Assembly: GCA_914767885.1 (NCBI GenBank) | Contig: CAJZBQ010000014.1 | Span: forward strand, 248,001-312,000 | DNA from: Blepharisma stoltei | Taxonomy: Eukaryota; Ciliophora; Heterotrichea; Heterotrichida; Blepharismidae | DNA: 64,000 nucleotides | Direction of reading: 5' to 3' | Part shown: positions 53,612 through 63,534 of the stretch, piece by piece | Layout: the number at the start of each line of letters is the position of its first letter | Position numbering within the stretch: position 1 is the stretch's first letter | Translations under genes and position numbers: made by a program | Notes under the pieces: model-generated | Told to the model about the DNA's origin: nothing | What the model saw: only the letters and a program-made list of their open reading frames with translations | Database searches by the model: none

Positions 53612-53816
53612 CTAAGTAAATTTTGTGATTACTAATTTAGTGTCTATTGCGTTGCTCTTACTCTCAAAATTAAAAGGAAAAAGAATTAATAAATAGCATT
53701 CTGCAGATGATTAATTTGGACGCTTTTTAAGATGGCATCGCTTTGCCATCCCAAAAAAACGTCCGATTAATTTTTGTGAAAATGTTGAAAAAATGATTTT
53801 TTTAATACATCTAACT

Positions 53817-54050
53817 CCCCAACAATAAGCAAATTTCTTATTATTTGAGGGGGTTTTAGCAAATAAGAAAAGAATAGATCGAAATTTGCTTATTATTGGG
53901 GTTTTAGATAAAAAGTGAAAAATGCAAATTTTGTGCGTTTACCCTCAAGTCAATTTCTATCTATTCATATTAAATTGACTATTTCAAATTTTGTTCAAGA
54001 TCTCTAACAAATAAAAAAGAATTTGCTTCTTGCTGGGGTGAGGAATTTAC
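53817..54050. mobile_element. MITE-like element, fourth TIR type
   Basis: Left end TAACTCCCCAACAATAAGCA (AATTTC follows) and matching inverted motifs GAAATTTGCTTATTATTGGG at 53880-53900 and GAATTTGCTTCTTGCTGGGG near 54038. The outer TAACTCCCC is the same as in families 1-3. No ORF. Right edge approximate. Confidence 0.55.
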
Positions 54051-54160
54051 AGTAAACTTATCCTAATATTTTCTAATGAATCTTTAAACAAAACAATATT
54101 TTATATTATGTACCATTACATAAGAACAAAAATAAAAATATTTTCTATTAATATATGACT

Positions 54161-55537
54161 TTATTTGTTTTTAAATTTGCTTACTTCTTCAGTCAGCTCA
54201 TTGACCTTACTCCTAAGCCTTGCATTTTGAGATGAAAGATCTTTTATTATTTTGGTATCTTCTGAGCCTGCATTTTTCTTATCCAACTGTATTCTTAAAT
54301 TCAATACCTCACTTTCAAGATCTCTAATTCTCTCCTTATACTCTATTTCATTTTCAACCTCTTCTTCTCCTTCATCACCCTTAAAATTCTTATACAGTTC
54401 TAAAATCCCATCTTTCTCTTTGACTTCTTCTTGCAAATCACTTACCAGCTTATGTAAATTAACAAGCTGCCAATTTAATTCTTCAATTTCTTTTTGCTGA
54501 CTAGCAGGCTCTTGCTTTACCACAATTCCTTTAGACTTCCTCACTCTATCTAGCTCCTCTTTCAAGCTTGCAATTAGCATGTCATCATTTTCTGATTTTT
54601 CAAGCAAAGTTTTTATGTGTGATTTATGCTTTTCTTTAGACTCTTTTAGTTCTTTTTCGACTGCTGCTTTTCTGCTAGAAGATCCTTGAGCTTTTTTCTT
54701 TCAGCTGTCAAGCTCTTCAAGTGCTTTATTAAGCTGTTCGTTTAAGTTTTGTATTTCTCTTCTCCTTTCTTCAGCCCCTCCTGCTTCACTTCTAAAGCTA
54801 GTCACAGTGGCGCTGCTGATTTCATCAGCTTTTCCACGTGTACTTGCCTGTCGTTTTAAATCGTTAAGCTTAGACTTAAGAGTGTCTATTTGTTGAGCCC
54901 TTCCTCTTCATGTTTCTGATTTAGAAAGCTGGTCTAAGCTCTCGAATTCTCCGACTTCTCGCTCGATAATCCTTATAGCTTTTTTTAATTCGTCTTTAGT
55001 GTTGTGGTATTTTTGTTTGATTTCTTGGTATTGCTTGTCTAAGGCTAGATATTTTTGCTTGAAGTTTTCTTCTGGAGGCTGAGGAGGGGCATCGTGTTTC
55101 CAGCCTTTTGTTGTTTGGGTTTTGAGCAGCTGCTCTCTTAATTTGTTGACTTCTTCCATAGCTCTTGCAGCGCGATTTTTTTCTGATTCTAATGCTACTT
55201 GTAAAGTTCTATTTTTCTTGGCGAGCTCCATAAGCTTTTTATCTCGGTAATCGCCTGAAGCGATTTCAGCTTCTTCAGGCTCAGGCTTTGCGTAGCCTAA
55301 AGCTTGTCTAAGAGAATCGATTTCTCTTTCTTTGTCTACAACTTGTTGTATAAGCAATTGGCACTTATTTTGAAGTCTGACGTTTTCATTTGAGTAATTT
55401 GAGGATGGAATTTCTTTGAATTCTTCTTCTTCTTCTGAACTTGAAGATCGATCTAATACTTCACCTCTCTGATTCTTTAGTTTTTTTTCAAATTTTTGTA
55501 TATCATCAAATGGATTTTCTTCTTCACTGCTATCCAT
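54161..55537 (-). CDS. coiled-coil protein, CCDC13-like
   Basis: 458 aa, one frame with TGA-Trp (SETWRGRAQ, LDSWKKKAQ). Nearly all predicted coiled coil. An acidic N-terminus (DSSEEENPFDDIQKFEKKL) is followed by ENVRLQNKCQLLIQQVVDKE and KKLMELAKKNRTLQVALESE, which resemble CCDC13, a centriolar-satellite protein needed for ciliogenesis. Without an alignment this remains a resemblance; coiled coils look alike. No interruption. Confidence 0.6.
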
Positions 55538-55742
55538 TTTGGAATTCCTAATTTGCAGAGATATGATTTCTATTTAATTCAGTCTCATTCTCATTAAAAA
55601 TCAATTTTTTAAAATAATTATATATATTTTCTCTATTTTAATGAATTTCTTTATTTGTGATATTAAATTTTATGTTTATCACAAAGCTATTATAAAATAA
55701 TGATCACATTTTTTGGTCTTTTAAAAAGCTCAAGATTACTTA

Positions 55743-57600
55743 TTAATCCCAAGATGTTGGTGGATTTGATTCTGTCCATTCTCCTTCTCCTTGATTACCC
55801 CAGTTTTCTTCTCCCCAATGAGCTCCTCCTTCATGCCCTTCAGGGTGTGCTTCCGCTCCTTGATCCCACTCTTCTTTTTGCTTATAGACCTTGGCCTCTC
55901 TTGCAACTTGTCCTTGTTCCTTAACCCCACGGCTATCAAAATAAATTAAAATCCTTAATTTTTGGTAAAATTTAATGAATTTATCTTAATAATATTTCAT
56001 ATATTTAATAATTTTTTAAGCTTATTCTCTTGATTTAACTCTATCATTTTAAAGTATAAAATTTAAAATTAAAAGACAATACCCTTTCAAATATCTTCAA
56101 TTAAAAATTATAAACAAATTGTTTATTAAATAAATTAAAAATTTTCCTTGTAAGTAAAAGTTAGCAGCTTTTTCTTCTGCTTCAATATCTCTCCAAATGA
56201 ATAAATCAACCATGACATCCCATTGCTGAGATCTGCTTAAAGCTCCCCTAAGGTATAAAACTTCTCTAGCAAGCAGCCAATACATCATTGCAATTGAATT
56301 CTTAGCTTTATTATTAACTGGGATCGCAATATCTACGAACTTCATTGGTGAATCTGTATCGCAAAAAGCAATGGTTGGGACATTTACATATGAAGCTTCT
56401 TGAAGTGCTTGGTAATCTGTGAGAGGGTCAGTTACAATAATTAATCTTGGCTCCATGAACTTAACACAAATAAAATGGCGACGACACCGACCCGTCCTCT
56501 CCCGGAACTGTGGCGAGATTGGGGACCTTGCTGCGGCCTGAAGCCAATCCGCCCAGGGAAAGGTCTGGAATGGGCACTGGTAGTTTGTGTCCGGCTAGGT
56601 TTCCCTCACAGTCCAGCAACGACGATCCTAGGGTCGTCCCGATAGGACACGGGGCAAAAAGGGTTTTTCCTCTAGGGACCGCTAGTGCCAATTTGGAGGG
56701 CATGGCAGGAGCCGACAAGAGCTAAGGAATTAATCCTTAGCTCTAACCCTAGTCTGGTGACGTGAAGCACGGTGACCCAGTTCGCCTACTTCCGGGATAG
56801 CATGACCAAGCCCCATGACCGGAAGGAGCATGTGGCACTTAGGTGCACACTGGGAGCAGGGCAAGGAAAGCAAGCAAGGCGTCCAAAATGCGGAAGAAAA
56901 GGACCTTCGGTCCTGGCCGGGAGCTACTCTATAAATTTGACTAAGACTAAGACTAAGGCTCCATGAACTTAGGAATTCGCTGGTTTGTGAAAGTACCAGG
57001 GGTCCAGCGTCCTGCAAGATATGAGGTTTCTGTGTACTGTGAAAATTTGTAAACTGCTCTTTGGCCATATGGACGAGCACTGATTACGATGACATCTTGT
57101 GGGTTTTCTACTGCTACTATAGCTCTGGCTGCCAGCATAAGTTTTTCCCAGGTTTTTCCTAACTTTTCCTGAGTCCTATATAGAATTGATCGCCATTGCT
57201 CGATCAAGGAAAAATTATATAAATTTTTTTTCATTTTTTTTTTTCCTTTTAAAATATTTTATATGCTAGCGATAAAAGATAGAGTATGTGATATATAAGC
57301 AAATGCATTATAAATCGCATTATAGATAGGGTGATTGCATTCAATATCTATAATATTCATTATTATCAAAGATAAGTAGCTAGATTTTAGATATGCTAGG
57401 GGCGTGGCTTTATACTGATTATATAAAAATCGGTCAAGGATGAGAAGGAGGAGTAAGTGAATGAGGTTGAGTCCATCTGGACGCTTTGCGAACACGTAAG
57501 GCTTCATAAATTCACTGACGTTGCTTGTACCAAGATGTGCTTTAACAGCTAACAAGAGTTGGATGTCCTCTTCCCTTTGTTGTTTGCGTTGTTGGCTCAT
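55743..57600 (-). CDS. RPSA: 40S ribosomal protein SA (uS2), broken by two IESs and one SINE
   Basis: 275 aa after removing 57160-57453, 56464-56971 and 55934-56161. Conserved blocks: [79 protein letters not shown] and [20 protein letters not shown], with a Trp-rich acidic tail ([12 protein letters not shown]). All three joins fall inside conserved sequence and frame arithmetic agrees (294, 508, 228 bp). This small-subunit protein is essential, so exact removal of all three must occur in the expressed genome, unless a clean paralogue exists. The start ATG is 57598-57600. Confidence 0.95.
55934..56161. mobile_element. IES in RPSA (228 bp)
   Basis: TA at 55934-55935 and 56162-56163; removal gives [14 protein letters not shown] in frame. 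AT-rich, no clear terminal repeats. Confidence 0.85.
56464..56971 (+). mobile_element. SINE-like retroposon in RPSA exon (antisense)
   Basis: 508 bp; perfect 15-bp duplications GGCTCCATGAACTTA (56449-56463 and 56957-56971). Starts AATAAAATGGCGACGAC and shares GTCCGGCTAGGTTT with the nested element at 10060. 3' end carries tandem CTAAGA units. GC-rich (many CpG). Confidence 0.93.
57160..57453. mobile_element. IES in RPSA (294 bp)
   Basis: TTA pointers; TA at 57160-57161 and 57454-57455. Removal joins ATT CAC T to TA GGA AAA ACC TGG ([10 protein letters not shown]). Confidence 0.9.
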
Positions 57601-57945
57601 CAATGGCAACTATTAAAAATGTCCATATGATGAGATGAAATACAAAAATTTTTAAGAAGTGTTAAATTTGATCATATAAACAAAAAAGTCGTTATTTTGA
57701 TAAGAAAAAGAAATAAGCAAATAATTTTAAAAATTCGACTAAATTAGCTCTGAATTCAATCAAATAGCTTAATTTTTATTAATTTTTCTTTATGGATTTA
57801 TCACATTTCTATGTCGGATTAAAGCTAATATTACACTTTAGATTATAGCCAATTTGATTCTAAATCAAAGATATTAATAAATGACACGAGAAATTCAATA
57901 TAAAAATATATTTAAAATAATTTACAAAAGCTATCGACAAAATAT
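57601..57945. other. AT-rich spacer, no feature seen
   Basis: About 345 bp upstream of RPSA and before a MITE. Confidence 0.6.
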
Positions 57946-58233
57946 TAGCTCCCCTCTGTGAGTGAACAAAACCACTTTGAAAAATTTCGATTTTTTAGGT
58001 AAAAGCCCACCCTATGCGAAGGAACAAAAAATATTTATGAAAAAATATATAGATAATGAGTATAATGAAATCTCTAGCTAATTTTGTTTAATATTAAACA
58101 GCTTACATTTTAAAAAATAATTTTTGCAAATTATATTAATATATACTTTAAATTATTTCGAATTAATGTATACTGAAAAAAATTGTTATATAATTTTTTT
58201 TAAAAAACAATTAACCCCTCCTTGCAGGGGAAG
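57946..58233 (+). mobile_element. MITE family 1 element, upstream of coiled-coil gene (288 bp)
   Basis: Ends TAGCTCCCCTCTGTGAGTGA (ACAAAACCAC follows) and CCTTGCAGGGGAAGTA; centre AATGAAATCTCTAGCTAATT. TA at both ends. It lies about 40 bp before the ATG of the next gene, so it is in its promoter or 5' UTR. Confidence 0.82.
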
Positions 58234-58272
58234 TAAGTATAGTAAAATTTTAAATTTGCCGATAAAATTAAT

Positions 58273-59192
58273 ATGGAAGATTCTAGGAACAATATCATGT
58301 TCAGAAAGCAAAAACCTTACAATGGAAGAAATGATACTTCATTAGATACTGAATTTCAGGCAGAGCAAGCTAGATTAGAGCAAGCAAAAGCTAAAAGACA
58401 GCAAATAGCAGAGAGCCGACGTGTTGCTCTATTTGGAAGCACTGAAGAGAAATCTAGCTATAAACAAAGGATTAACCAAGACGCGCAACTTCAGCTGATA
58501 ATGAGAGAGCAGCAATTAATCTTAATTAATCTATGCAAGTTTAATATCCACTACCAGGTTGATAACCACAGGTGCCTTCAGCTTTGCTCGAATTTCGCTC
58601 TATTTTCCTCGGGCCTGACAAAGGTATGGCTACCTCCGACTTTGATCACCAAAAGAGGACGCTAAACTTGAAGTTTGGTTTCAACAACTATTCTTTGAGC
58701 TCAGTCACTTAATTAGGTCCGATCGGCACCCTAAAGTCCCCAGTTCGCCGCTGGGGTAATTGGTACTCTACTGGAAAATTCCATTACTTAAGGCTGGAGC
58801 TGGTAGGAAAAACCTCAGCTCTTGCTTCCTGGGATAATTTCATTAGGGAAACCAAATTTTATACATAAAATATGCTAAGTTAATTTTTGGGTCGGACCAA
58901 AAAATTCTAGCAATGCCATATTTTAGTTATGACACAGCAGTAATTAAAGGAACAAAGAGAAAGAGAAGAAAGGGAGCATGCAAGACTAGAAGAACATAGA
59001 AGAATGATGGAAGATCTAGAAAGGCAAAGAGAAGCCCAAAGAAGAGCTAAACTAATCCAGATGCAGAATGAAAACCGCTTGGCAGCTATGGCAAGAAACA
59101 CTGATTTGCTCCACAAGAAAGTTTCTGAAGACAGAAGAGACAGGGAGATGATACAAGAAAATATTATGAATTACCAACCGAATGTTTTTTAA
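58273..59192 (+). CDS. coiled-coil protein (axonemal type?), interrupted by a SINE
   Basis: 163 aa after removing 428 bp. Highly charged, Arg/Glu/Gln-rich helix: RLEQAKAKRQQIAESRRVAL, MREQQLIKEQRERE... and MMEDLERQREAQRRAKLIQM, ending NIMNYQPNVF. No zinc or catalytic motif. It looks like a small microtubule-associated or axonemal coiled coil, but I cannot name it. The two parts are in different frames (1 and 0 mod 3) and the 428-bp removal restores one. Confidence 0.75.
58520..58947 (-). mobile_element. old SINE-like retroposon in coiled-coil exon (antisense)
   Basis: 428 bp with diverged 17-bp duplications at 58503-58519 and 58931-58947 (14/17 identical). The left copy reads CAG CAA TTA; the right, head-side copy reads CAG TAA TTA, a nonsense codon in the gene frame. 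Body matches the element at 6423. Head on the minus strand TAACTAAAATATGG...GCATATTTTATG, then TTTGGTTTCCC. Confidence 0.88.
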
Positions 59193-59340
59193 GTTTAAAT
59201 ATTTTATATTAAAATCGAATCTAAAAGAATATGAAGTTTTAAAAGATTATTTGAAAAATTATTTTTAAACAAAAATAGGCATTAGTCTTCATTTTTAAAG
59301 CTAAATTAATTTCTGATTATGATAATTTAAATTTTAATCT

Positions 59341-59614
59341 TATTCCCTTCCGTCAAAGAACAAAACCACTGGAAAATAGCCTAATAGAATTTATTTTGAC
59401 TTATAATTAATAATTATTATAATGAAATCTCTAACTAATTCTGCTTAACTTTAAACGGCTTGCATTTTAAAACATATATTTTACAAATTAAATAAATATT
59501 TGTTTTAAAAAGTGTTTTGAATTGGGATTATTTTAAATCGCGAAAAAATCTTTTATATATATAACCGCCCTCTGTGAGCGAACAAAATTTTTTGTTCTCT
59601 CACGAAGGGGGAGT
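59341..59614 (+). mobile_element. MITE family 1 element, intergenic (274 bp)
   Basis: Ends TATTCCCTTCCGTCAAAGAA and TCTCACGAAGGGGGAGTTA; inner GTGAGCGAACAAAATTTTTT, centre ATAATGAAATCTCTAACTAA. Confidence 0.8.
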
Positions 59615-59616
59615 TA

Positions 59617-60116
59617 GATTCTAAAATTTTATAAATAAATCCAACTTAAATCCTATTTTCATATATAAAATTGGATAACAGCTAATCATTATGGATATTA
59701 ATTAGGTATATAAAATATCAACAGTTAGCTGAAATTGGCTTAAAAATAGATTTTTATTCAAGCTAAACTCATTTTTTAAGGCTATCTTACCTGACTTAAA
59801 AAAGCACAATAGCTATGACTTCCATATATAAAATTATAGATCTAACAATCCAGTTTTATTTCCAGTTTATTTTTGTGGAGAGCAATAATTTAAGCAAAAA
59901 TGACCAAAATTTAAATTGTATGACTTAAATATGGAAAGGAGTTACAGAGGACCTTCAAACAAATGTAAAAATATTTTAATAGAAATACTAAATTATATAA
60001 GCTCTCTCACAATTTAAGAAATTATTTATTAATATTAACGAAGTAATGCAAAATCTGTCATCGTAAAAGTTTTTGAGTTTTCATATATTTCATTTTTATG
60101 ATAATTTTTTTAGAAG
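59617..60116. other. AT-rich spacer
   Basis: 500 bp upstream of the pseudokinase gene; no supported feature. Confidence 0.6.
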
Positions 60117-61861
60117 ATGATGAACCCTGGACCTCAGTCAGTGATATCTCATCAGTATAGTAGTATAAAGTATTCTTTAGCCAACACGTCACTATTAATT
60201 CATGATGAAGGAACAAAAATTAAACAGTTTTACCATATAGGGCATCGCATTGATGGCACTAAGCGCTCTCTTTATGCACAAGTGAGGATCTGCACCCATA
60301 AAACTTATAACATAAGGAGAGCAGTAAAGACATACACTTTAAGTGAGGATGCTTATGTATCTCCTAGCGGAGATGACGTAGGATTTAGATCGCAAATTGG
60401 GCTTAATTTATCTGCAATAATGAATGAGATCATTATTATGTCAAAGCTAAACCATCCTAATGTCGCCAAGTTATTTGAAGTTTTTTTAGAGTCCAGGCAC
60501 ATTCACTTAATCATTGAACTTTGTAAAGGAGGAGAAATTTTTGATTTGCTTGCCAGGGAACAGAGACTAAGCTCGAGCAAAGCTCTTTTTCTTCACCTAA
60601 TTAAGTTAGCAAAACTTTTTGCGTGCGCATTTGCGAATCAAATGGGCTGAATTTTTAATTTAAATTCTGCATTAATTATTTTTGGTTTTACAAAATCTAA
60701 TTTGCAATTTAATTTATAACTTTATAGGATAGAGATTTCAATATATCTATGATATGAAAAAATTTTTTTGCTAGCTCATAGAGAATAGCATTAAAAATTA
60801 TAATTTTTTCAATGGTTTAATTTTGAGAGGAAGTTAGTATCACTGCACAGATTTTACTTGGAATCAGACATATGCATATGGCAAGGCTATGCCATAGAGC
60901 ACTATGCATTGAAAATGTGATGTTCAAGGACAAAGAAAAAACTGAGATCAAAATCATAAGTTTTAGCAATGCGGGCATTCTCAAAGCTACAAATTTGCAT
61001 GACAGATATGGAAGTCCTTTGTATATGGCTCCTGAGGTTTTTGCAGGCAATTACAATGAAAACTGTGATATTTGATCGATAGGAGTAATTCTATATACAA
61101 TGCTAGTAGGCCATCAGCCATTCCAAGGCAAAGGATATGTGGAAATAATGAAGTGTGTCAACAAAGGAAAAGTTGCCAGTGACCCAATCTATAAGCAGCA
61201 GCTCCCCGTAATAAAAAACCTAATTAAAATGATGCTGAAAAAAGAAAACCGTCCAGGAGCTACCGAAATGCTAGAAAATGCCTTTTTCGACCCCTATTTC
61301 CGTGACAAGAACACACAGATTTACCAAGAAATCACAAACTTCGTTCGCACCGTAGCTGAATCTGGGACCCTTTTGCCTAAATTCAGATTTGGTGTTATAC
61401 TAAAAATGTGCGTTTACAACGTGCTTTTAAGAACTGGAAGAATGTGAGAAGAATTTCACTGTGAAAGCTTATGGAAAGATTTAGACATAGCTCACTCAGG
61501 CACAATTCAAGCAGAAGTAATGCTGGAAGCCCTCTCCAACTGAACAGGAGGCCTATTTCATCAAGACTGAGGCAGGATTATATATGAACTGCTAGATATA
61601 AACCATAATGGAACTATAGCCCATGATCACTTTATGGGATTCACTTTCAGGATTTATGAAAAGCAGTTCATCTATGATGCGTTCGATCTAATGGATGATA
61701 ATAAAGATGGAATTTTAACAGTAGAAAACTTGATCTTATATTTTCCGGTTGATTTTGAGCAATTTAACAACCTAATCATCAAAGTATTGAACACAGAAAA
61801 TGTCACCATTGAGGATTTCTGCACGCATATAACTCTTCCTCGCCTATTTTGGGGAAATTAA
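60117..61861 (+). CDS. CDPK-type pseudokinase with EF-hands, interrupted by an IES
   Basis: 503 aa after removing 60602-60834. The kinase-like domain keeps a Lys (RRAVKTY), the APE motif (MAPEVF) and the D-W-S-x-G block (CDIWSIGVILYTMLVGHQPF). But the catalytic loop is CHRALCIENVMF (the HRD Asp is Ala) and the DFG position reads SFS, so phosphotransfer is not expected. The Gly loop is also poor. Downstream are three EF-hand loops (DIAHSGTIQAEV, DINHNGTIAHDH, DDNKDGILTVEN), of which the third is canonical. The layout is that of CDPKs, common in ciliates. TGA-Trp occurs at several sites. Confidence 0.9.
60602..60834. mobile_element. IES in the pseudokinase gene (233 bp)
   Basis: ATTA/GTTA pointers, TA at 60602-60603 and 60835-60836. 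Removal gives FLHLISITAQILLGIRHMHM in frame. The ends (TTAGCAAAAC; AGGAAGTTAG) look like a worn family 1 MITE. Confidence 0.88.
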
Positions 61862-61862
61862 A

Positions 61863-62268
61863 CCTTTTAAGAGTGAGAAATATATTTTTAATATACAAAT
61901 TTTTGTTTTAATTGTTTTTTAAATTTTATTAATAATTGCATTACCATCCAGATAATTCTAGACAGTTTGAATTCTAAAACTTAAGATTTTTCTTTTCAAA
62001 TTTTAATTTAAAAACAAATTAATTATAAAAAAAAATTAAATTATAAAAAAGACTACTTTAACAGTGAACAAATATCTCGCTTGCTCTTGAAAGAGAGTAA
62101 ATAAGTTTTCTTTGTAACTTCCTTTCAATGAGCTTATTCATTAAAATGATTATACCTATTTAATAAAGCGAAATGTTTATATTGGTTAAACATTATTCTG
62201 TTTTCTTATGATAAATAAAAATCACTGTGCTAAATAGATTCTCAGTTTGAGAATTTAAGAATATTTAA
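61863..62268. other. AT-rich spacer
   Basis: About 400 bp between convergent genes, no supported feature. Confidence 0.6.
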
Positions 62269-63408
62269 TTATGCTGCTTTAACCTTGATTGGAGGCATGA
62301 TACTTTTATGGATTTCTTCGAGGTCTTGCTGGAGCTCTTTAACTCTGTATGATGTTCTGAACATATGCTTTGCAGAGCTCAAGTGTATTTCATTAAAGCC
62401 ATATTTGATTCAGATATCGCACACATATAAAAATGGCGTGGCGAACCAACCTGCCATCTTAACACCCGAAGCCCGCAAGTGTCTTAAGGCAATGGAGATC
62501 AGCTGTTAATCAGATATTTCTCAACGTGATATCGGGAGTAAAGCCCCTGGGCTACATTTTTATCTCGATATATAGCCTGAACAGAAAATTCGCTTTTTGA
62601 ATTTTTGGACCATTGATTTATAGCGTAGTGACCTTGCATCTTTATCTTCAGTTTGGGAGTGCAAACCTCTTTGGAGGAGCAGCATGCCTTTAGGCTGTGG
62701 AATAGGAATGGAAAGCAAGAAGTTGGAGCGAAATCAAGGGACGTGAAAAGGACTGGGAGGTACTCGATAATATTTTAAGTTAATTAAGCTGCAGATATCG
62801 TCGTATATTTTGAGTTCAGTAACGATAAGTTCGAATGGACTTATAAGCTCGCCTTGGTGACTTTCTGCAAACTTGGCAAGGCCTTCTCTAATTTCTCTAA
62901 GACAGTCAATATATTTTTCTTCAGTCAGCTCGACAGGGATGTCATCTATTCTCGACGAGGCATCATTTTTTGGGTGGAGTTTGCTTATTCTACTTGCTAT
63001 TTCTGGATGGCTGAAATATTTAGAAAGAGCTTTATCCCAATCAGCAGCTGTGATTTGGAAGGACTCAAAAGCACACTCAGTAATTCTCTTAATTTCTTGT
63101 TCCTGAAGTGCCAAAAACTCTTTGACCACGTCTCTATACCTAATTTCGTCATTATTATAAAATTCAAGCCTTCGTTTTACAAACTCTTCCTTTATTTTTC
63201 CTATCGCATCAGGTATTTGTTCGACAAGTACATCAAGAATGCTAATAGCTGACTCGAGAGTGAGCACCCCATCTTTGAATTCGCTTGTCTGGACTTGCAA
63301 TTCTCCTGCCTGCTTTAAAATATCTTTCTTCAGAAGCTTTTTGGAAATAATTGCAATAGCTCCAGCAAGGCCTGCTAATGCTCCTCCTGCAATTAAGACT
63401 TTTTTCAT
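62269..63408 (-). CDS. protein with N-terminal membrane anchor, unknown, interrupted by a SINE
   Basis: 252 aa after removing 62420-62800. N-terminal hydrophobic Ala/Gly-rich segment (MKKVLIAGGALAGLAGAIAI) suggests a membrane anchor; the rest is helical and charged. The C-terminal end lies beyond the SINE and reads IYDDIWIKYGFNEIHLSSAK and continues to IKVKAA with TAA at 62269, using TGA as Trp. Removal of 381 bp (0 mod 3) and a shared CAGATATCG support the join. The start is the ATG at 63406-63408. Confidence 0.75.
62420..62800 (+). mobile_element. SINE-like retroposon in the membrane-anchored protein exon (antisense)
   Basis: 381 bp with short duplications CAGATATCG (62411-62419 and 62792-62800). 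Starts TATAAAAATGGCGTGGCG, shares GAACCAACCTGCC with the CDK copy, has GAACAGAAAATTCGCTTTTT, ends in an AT-rich tail (AATATTTTAAGTTAATTAAG). Confidence 0.82.
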
Positions 63409-63534
63409 ATTTATATTACAATTCACTTCTTATCAAGCCAGCTATAATTTGGCATTATGGCCTAGGTAATTATTTAGTATCAAAAAAATTTGATTTAATA
63501 GGAACTGATCTATTAGAAAAAACGAATAAATTTA

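Noticed and set aside
56461-57080. Several ORFs on both strands (56461-56718, 56510-56725, 56730-57080)
   Set aside because: They fall inside or across the RPSA retroposon; none is shared with other copies.
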